Below are positions 60,110-64,000 of a stretch of DNA of 64,000 bases, piece after piece. Source of the stretch: JANNYA01 sp031422315 (lineage in GTDB: Bacteria > Pseudomonadota > Gammaproteobacteria > Xanthomonadales > SZUA-5). The position numbers and the translations under genes were made by a program. The notes below the pieces were generated by a model. It was not told the DNA's origin and made no database searches. It saw only the letters and a list, made by a program, of their open reading frames with translations. Numbering within the stretch: the stretch's first letter is position 1; every line of letters starts with the position of its first letter. Location: NCBI GenBank assembly GCA_031422315.1, contig JANOQN010000011.1, positions 1-64,000 on the forward strand, in the 5' to 3' direction.

Positions 60110-61852
60110 ATGACCATCCTCCTACCCAATATCGCCATCTCAGGCTACCGAAGCTTTGGCGCCAAGCCAGCTTATTTCGACACGTTTTCGAATATCAATA
60201 TCTTTATAGGTAAGAACAATGCAGGTAAGTCAAATGTGTTGCGCCTGTTAAAGGAAGTTCTGCCGTTTGCGAGTGAGCGTACGGCGATCAATTTCGAATC
60301 CAACGCGCAGCAATTACCTGGAAAGCCGCCGATAAGAATGGCCCTTGGAGAAGCAGTCGAATCGAATTCTTATGGGCCATGTCTGCCCGCAGAAGGGATG
60401 CGCGCAAAACTCATACCAGAAGCAAATCGCGGTCATGTCTCGAAAGTCGTAGCGCTCGCTCTCCAGCACAAGATCGATATTGATGGTACTGCTTTGGCAT
60501 GGTCATTCACGACATTTCCAGATCGCAATTTGATGGACGACACTTGGCTAGCAGCGGTCAAGAAATTGTCAAATGATAATCTAGCTTTTCTGTGGAGCAG
60601 TTTGACCAGACAAACTGGAGGTGACAGAAATCAGCATTGGGAGCCACAGACCGTTGCTTACCTGCGACTGAAAATTTCAAGTATGGAAGTTGCCTTAATC
60701 CCTGCGATCAGACGCATTGGTGAGCATGGCACCCAGTCTGAAGGATTCGACGGCGATGGAATCATTGACCGACTCGCAAGACTTGAGCGTCCCGATGCCG
60801 ATAGTCAATCCGAAAAACTTAGATTCGAAGCAATCAACGATTTTCTCCGCGATGTTACTGATCGACCGAGCGCACGAATTGAGATTCCTTATGCGCGCGA
60901 CACAATTTTGATTCACATGGACGACAAAGTTCTGCCAATCGAATGTCTAGGATCCGGTTTGCACGAAGTGATCATTTTGGCCGCTGCTGCAACAACGCTC
61001 GACAAGCAAATTGTGTGCATTGAAGAACCCGAACTTCACCTCAATCCAATACTTCAGAAAAAGCTGATGCGGTATTTGAGTACTAAGACCAGCAATCAGT
61101 ATTTCATCACTACGCATTCGGCGGCACTCATGGACACGCCCGGTGCTGAGGTTTATCACATTACGCTGCAAGATGGCGCGTCTTGCGCTGAGCGTGTCAC
61201 AACAGATTCAAGCAAGCGCGCTGTATGTGAGGATTTAGGATATCACCCGTCTGATTTGCTGCAGGCCAATTGCATCATTTGGGTCGAAGGCCCGTCTGAT
61301 CGGCTGTACGTTAATTGGTGGCTAAAGTCGCTGGGCATTGAATTCCAGGAAGGCATTCACTACTGCGTTATGTTTTACGGTGGGAAGCTTGCAGCGCACG
61401 TATCAAATGAAGAGACGCCCAATCAGCTCGAGGATTTCATCATGCTTCGGCAGCTAAATCGACGCGGTGTAATTCTAATTGATAGCGACAAGTCTTCCAC
61501 TCACAGCTATATCAATGAGACCAAAAAGCGGCTGAAAACTGAGTTTGAAAAAGGTCCCGGTTATGCATGGATAACCAAAGGTCGCGAAGTTGAAAATTAC
61601 CTACCAGCCCAGCAGGTTTTGACGGCTATCAAAGCTGTCCTACCAAGCGCCACGCACAAGGGCGGAATTGGTCAGTTCGACAACATTCTCAAAATAACGC
61701 GTAAAAATGAAAAAGACGCGCAGGCTTCCAAGGTCGAGGTGGCGAGGCATATCATTGCAAACAATGCCGCCGACCTAGGTGCGTTCGATTTGAACGCACA
61801 GGTTGAAAAGCTATGTAGATTCATACGCGATTCTAATCCGCTTCCAACTTAG
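60110..61852 (+). CDS. OLD-family ATPase/Toprim nuclease
   Basis: 580 aa from the ATG at 60110 (MTILLPNIAISGYRSFG); the frame opens at 59984. N-terminal ABC-type ATPase: Walker A GKNNAGKS at 34-41, signature LGSGLHEVI near 280-288, Walker B IVCIEEPELHLNP near 301-313, and H-loop ITTHS near 333-337. C-terminal Toprim nuclease: IIWVEGPSDRLYV with Glu393, GVILIDSDKSS with Asp458 and Asp460, and GREVENYL at 491-498. This is a full OLD nuclease, the class related to phage P2 Old. OLD proteins, often with a partner gene, protect against phages; no obvious partner is adjacent. It sits between 81-bp direct repeats. Confidence 0.9.
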   Translation: MTILLPNIAISGYRSFGAKPAYFDTFSNINIFIGKNNAGKSNVLRLLKEVLPFASERTAINFESNAQQLPGKPPIRMALGEAVESNSYGPCLPAEGMRAKLIPEANRGHVSKVVALALQHKIDIDGTALAWSFTTFPDRNLMDDTWLAAVKKLSNDNLAFLWSSLTRQTGGDRNQHWEPQTVAYLRLKISSMEVALIPAIRRIGEHGTQSEGFDGDGIIDRLARLERPDADSQSEKLRFEAINDFLRDVTDRPSARIEIPYARDTILIHMDDKVLPIECLGSGLHEVIILAAAATTLDKQIVCIEEPELHLNPILQKKLMRYLSTKTSNQYFITTHSAALMDTPGAEVYHITLQDGASCAERVTTDSSKRAVCEDLGYHPSDLLQANCIIWVEGPSDRLYVNWWLKSLGIEFQEGIHYCVMFYGGKLAAHVSNEETPNQLEDFIMLRQLNRRGVILIDSDKSSTHSYINETKKRLKTEFEKGPGYAWITKGREVENYLPAQQVLTAIKAVLPSATHKGGIGQFDNILKITRKNEKDAQASKVEVARHIIANNAADLGAFDLNAQVEKLCRFIRDSNPLPT

Positions 61853-61920
61853 TTTTGCACCGCAAAAACTCGACGTTCGAGCGCTAATAGCTGACCTATG
61901 CCCGCACCAGCGAAGTCTCG

Positions 61921-62130
61921 TTAAATCCCATAGTTGCCCCTTACCCCAACCTCGCCACGCACCGGATAGCGCCCGTCAATCAGAATCGGCAGCGGATCAC
62001 CAGCAAACGGCGCATTGGCGTGCCTTGGGCGCTGCGCATGCACGTGTAGGTGTGGCTCGCCAGCGTTGCCCGAATTGTCGACCGAGCCTAGCCTGTCGCC
62101 CACACCGTAGAACAACACCCAAACGACGTT
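61921..62130 (-). pseudogene. M23 peptidase remnant (right copy)
   Basis: Minus-strand reading has YGVGDRLGSVDNSGN followed by AGEPHLHVHAQRP, the zinc-binding part of an M23 peptidase, then the 81-bp shared part ending GRYPVRG, and then an unrelated end (EVGVRGNYGI). Upstream (above 62130) the catalytic domain is broken. Together with 59707-59808 it accounts for a peptidase gene cut in two. Confidence 0.65.
61953..62033. repeat. 81-bp direct repeat, right copy
   Basis: Partner of 59727-59807, 74 of 81 positions equal by eye. To its right the peptidase sequence continues; to its left it does not. That polarity mirrors the left copy and fits a target duplication around inserted DNA. Confidence 0.85.
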
Positions 62131-62360
62131 CGCAAGCATCAGCAGTAGTGGAATGATGGCGCCTGAGTTCATGAGTTGGGTTGCTCAGCATGCAGCCGAG
62201 GTAATCTGGGAGCCAACACACGCTTGTCGCTACAGCGTGCGGGTTGCCAAGCTTTGAGCATCGTCTCAAATGCGCTAATCGAATCACATCTACAGCATGC
62301 CAGCCTATGTAGATAAAACCTGCAAACTTGGCGCGTCTTGCGATTTACTTTCGCCCTGCC

Positions 62361-62592
62361 TTAACTAGTCCAAAGCCGAACCCGTTTGCGCTTATCGGCG
62401 GGGTTGGCCTCGGTTTGATCAACGAGCTTGGCGGCAACTGCTGCGGTTTGGTAAACGCCGGGGTTGTTGCGCACTTCGCAGCTTACCAGCACGGTAGCTG
62501 CAGCGTTGGCGTAGCCGATTTCATCGGAGATTTGTGCGATCACGGCGGGGGTTAGCAGATAATCAATGAAGGCGTGTGAGCCGTAAAATCTA
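62361..62592 (-). pseudogene. C-terminal remnant of a PotF-like polyamine-binding protein
   Basis: The minus strand encodes SHAFIDYLLTPAVIAQISDE, then IGYANAAATVLVSCEVRNNPGVYQ-type sequence and a stop, the C-terminus of spermidine/putrescine-binding proteins (PotF/PotD). The first 80 percent of the gene is missing. The fragment ends against the SDR gene at 62593. Nothing else is supportable in 62131-62360. Confidence 0.6.
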
Positions 62593-63390
62593 CTATAGCG
62601 ACCGCGTCCTTCCGCCATCTACTGGCAAGTTAATCCCGTTGATGTAGCCCGCCATTGGTGAGCACAAAAACGCAATAGCGGCGGCGATCTCACTCGCTTC
62701 GGCGAAACGGTTCGCGGGCACGTCTGCAAGCATCGCTTGCTCAACTTCAGTTCGGGTGCGCGCGAGTTTTTGCGTGCGATTAGTGATGATCTGCTCGAGC
62801 CTTGCGGTGCGCGTGTAGCCGGGTAGAACGTTGTTGACAGTAATGCCGTACGGGCCGACTTCGCCGGCTAGCGTTTTGGCCCAGCTGGCCACGGCGGCGC
62901 GAATGGTGTTTGATACGCCCAAATCTTTCAGCGGCTCTTTCACTGAGGTTGAAATGACGTTAACTATCCGGCCGAAGCCGCGCGCTTGCATGCCGGGCAG
63001 CAGCGCTTGCACCAGTGCGTGTGCCCCTAGCAGCTGCTGTTGAAAGGTTTGGATGAATTCGTTTTGTTTTGCCGAATGCACCGGTCCGGGTGCGGGGCCG
63101 CCGGAATTGTTGATCAATATCGTAATGGCATCTGTTACGGTTTCGCTTACCAATCCGGCTTTACTTAGCTGCTCAGCGACGTTTATATCGCTCATATCCA
63201 GCACTAAATAGCGATGCTTTTGATTAGCCAGCGGCGCAGGCAATGAATGAAGCGCGGCGGCGAGCGTTGATTCAGTGCGCGCTGCCAAAATAACGCTCGC
63301 ACCCAGGTCAGCAAGCGCTTGTGCGCTAGCCAAGCCGATGCCCGCACTGGCACCGGTGATCAGCGCGCGGTGGCCTTCAAGCGACAACAT
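62593..63390 (-). CDS. SDR-family oxidoreductase
   Basis: 265 aa. Classical SDR fold: TGASAGIGLASA near 13-24, NNSGG near 94-98, IVNVISTSVKEPL with the catalytic-type Ser, and NNVLPGYTRT and GGRTRSL at the end. The YxxxK site is replaced: the position is SNTIRAAV (Asn in place of Tyr, Arg in place of Lys), as in a subgroup of FabG-like proteins. The electron donor and substrate are unknown. It follows fadD with a 5-nt gap on the same strand and probably acts on acyl compounds or their CoA esters. Confidence 0.87.
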   Translation of the reverse strand: MLSLEGHRALITGASAGIGLASAQALADLGASVILAARTESTLAAALHSLPAPLANQKHRYLVLDMSDINVAEQLSKAGLVSETVTDAITILINNSGGPAPGPVHSAKQNEFIQTFQQQLLGAHALVQALLPGMQARGFGRIVNVISTSVKEPLKDLGVSNTIRAAVASWAKTLAGEVGPYGITVNNVLPGYTRTARLEQIITNRTQKLARTRTEVEQAMLADVPANRFAEASEIAAAIAFLCSPMAGYINGINLPVDGGRTRSL

Positions 63391-63395
63391 AGCCG

Positions 63396-64000
63396 TTATT
63401 TATCGCGCAGTTCGCGCCGCAAAATTTTGCCGACGTTGCTTTTGGGCAGATCATCCCTAAACACAATGAACTTAGGTTTTTTGTAGCCGGTGAGCTGTTC
63501 TTTGCAAAATTCTTGGATGTCTTCAGCGGTCAAATTAGGATCTTTTTTGACGACGAACAAGCGCACTGCTTCACCTGAGTTTTTATCAGGCACGCCTACC
63601 GCTGCGCATTCTAAAACGCCAGGATGTTGCACCACAACTTCCTCAATTTCATTCGGGTAGACGTTAAAGCCGGACACCAAAATCATATCCTTCTTGCGAT
63701 CAACGATTTTAATGAAGCCAGTATTATCCATGATGGCAATATCGCCGCTTTTGAAATAGCCAGCTTTGGTAAAGTGCTGTGGATTTTCATGCGCGCGCTG
63801 CCAGTATTCGCGCATGACCATCGCGCCTTTCATACAAATTTCGCCGCGTTCGCCAATCGCCACCGGGTTGCCATCATCGTCGCAAATTTGCACATCCGCG
63901 CCCGGCATGGGCACGCCAACGGTGCCGGTGTATTCACGGCTGTTCGCCGGGTTGCAAGTAATACCGGAGGAGGTTTCGGTCATGCCAAAGCCTTCAATAA
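63396..64000 (-). CDS. fadD: Long-chain fatty-acid-CoA ligase, C-terminal part
   Basis: About 201 residues to the stop, continuing beyond the window edge (IEGFGMTETS is open at 64000). Signatures of an adenylate-forming acyl-CoA synthetase: GMTETS, GERGEICMKGAMVM, FKSGDIAIMDNTGFIKIVDRKKDMILVSGFNVYPNEIE and the C-terminal Lys in LPKSNVGKILRREL. The level of detail fits FadD, which activates free fatty acids for beta-oxidation. The 5' part is missing. Confidence 0.9.
   Translation of the reverse strand, partial: IEGFGMTETSSGITCNPANSREYTGTVGVPMPGADVQICDDDGNPVAIGERGEICMKGAMVMREYWQRAHENPQHFTKAGYFKSGDIAIMDNTGFIKIVDRKKDMILVSGFNVYPNEIEEVVVQHPGVLECAAVGVPDKNSGEAVRLFVVKKDPNLTAEDIQEFCKEQLTGYKKPKFIVFRDDLPKSNVGKILRRELRDK

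Overview
The window reads as chromosomal DNA of a gammaproteobacterium, most likely of the Xanthomonadales/Lysobacterales. The reasons are a fused aspartate kinase-diaminopimelate decarboxylase followed by a MurL-type muropeptide epimerase, a DUF1631 protein coupled to a PilZ protein, an ExeA/GspA-type ATPase, ZipA, PhoR, and secreted proteins with a WYSASRSGEGF-type domain. No rRNA, tRNA or CRISPR array was seen. I cannot name the genus.

Layout. 1-3.7 kb: 5' part of a secreted choice-of-anchor Q (parallel beta-helix) protein, a YcxB-like membrane protein, an alpha/beta hydrolase, a single-domain globin, and a truncated second copy of the YcxB-like gene that forms a 237-bp direct repeat. 3.7-10.3 kb: a Ser/Thr phosphorylation locus with a PP2C phosphatase diverging from an ECF sigma factor, a pseudokinase and an active kinase. 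10.3-20 kb: phoR, ilvE, a TauE/SafE permease, DUF1631-PilZ, a K+-channel-like protein, prpB, an App1-type phosphatase and a YiiX-like peptidase. 20.1-21.9 kb: an AAA ATPase plus a small Toprim-like protein, a candidate defence pair between housekeeping genes. 22-26 kb: murL and lysC-lysA. 26.2-32.6 kb: repeat elements, an ATPase-nuclease-like protein, a large propeller sensor kinase and rpe. 32.6-41.2 kb: a foldback MITE, then a GDP-fucose/polysaccharide cluster (fcl, glycosyltransferase, Gfo/Idh-epimerase fusion, FkbM methyltransferase, gmd) that runs into two tandem RlaP-like nucleotidyltransferases. 41.2-51 kb: zur, exoD, gspA, an unknown membrane protein, an M23 peptidase, vapBC, a Kelch protein and fumC. 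51-59.6 kb: hypotheticals, transposase relics, pdeM with an HD-type hydrolase, zipA, a RelE/HigA-type pair, trhO, an AraC-GyrI operon and mazEF. 59.7-62.6 kb: a small accessory zone in which an OLD-family ATPase/Toprim nuclease gene sits between two 81-bp direct repeats derived from a dead M23 peptidase gene, followed by a potF remnant. 62.6-64 kb: an SDR oxidoreductase and the 3' part of fadD.

The two most interesting places are (i) the sigma factor/pseudokinase/kinase/PP2C locus, where the sigma factor has an altered acidic motif in region 2 and the first kinase has lost its catalytic residues while its tandem partner keeps them, and (ii) the OLD nuclease insertion. There the arrangement of repeats and gene pieces is what one expects if a roughly 2.1-kb module inserted into a peptidase gene with an 81-bp target duplication. 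Three toxin-antitoxin loci lie within about 13 kb of each other on the right side. All functional statements rest on reading the sequence and on family knowledge; no database search was run.
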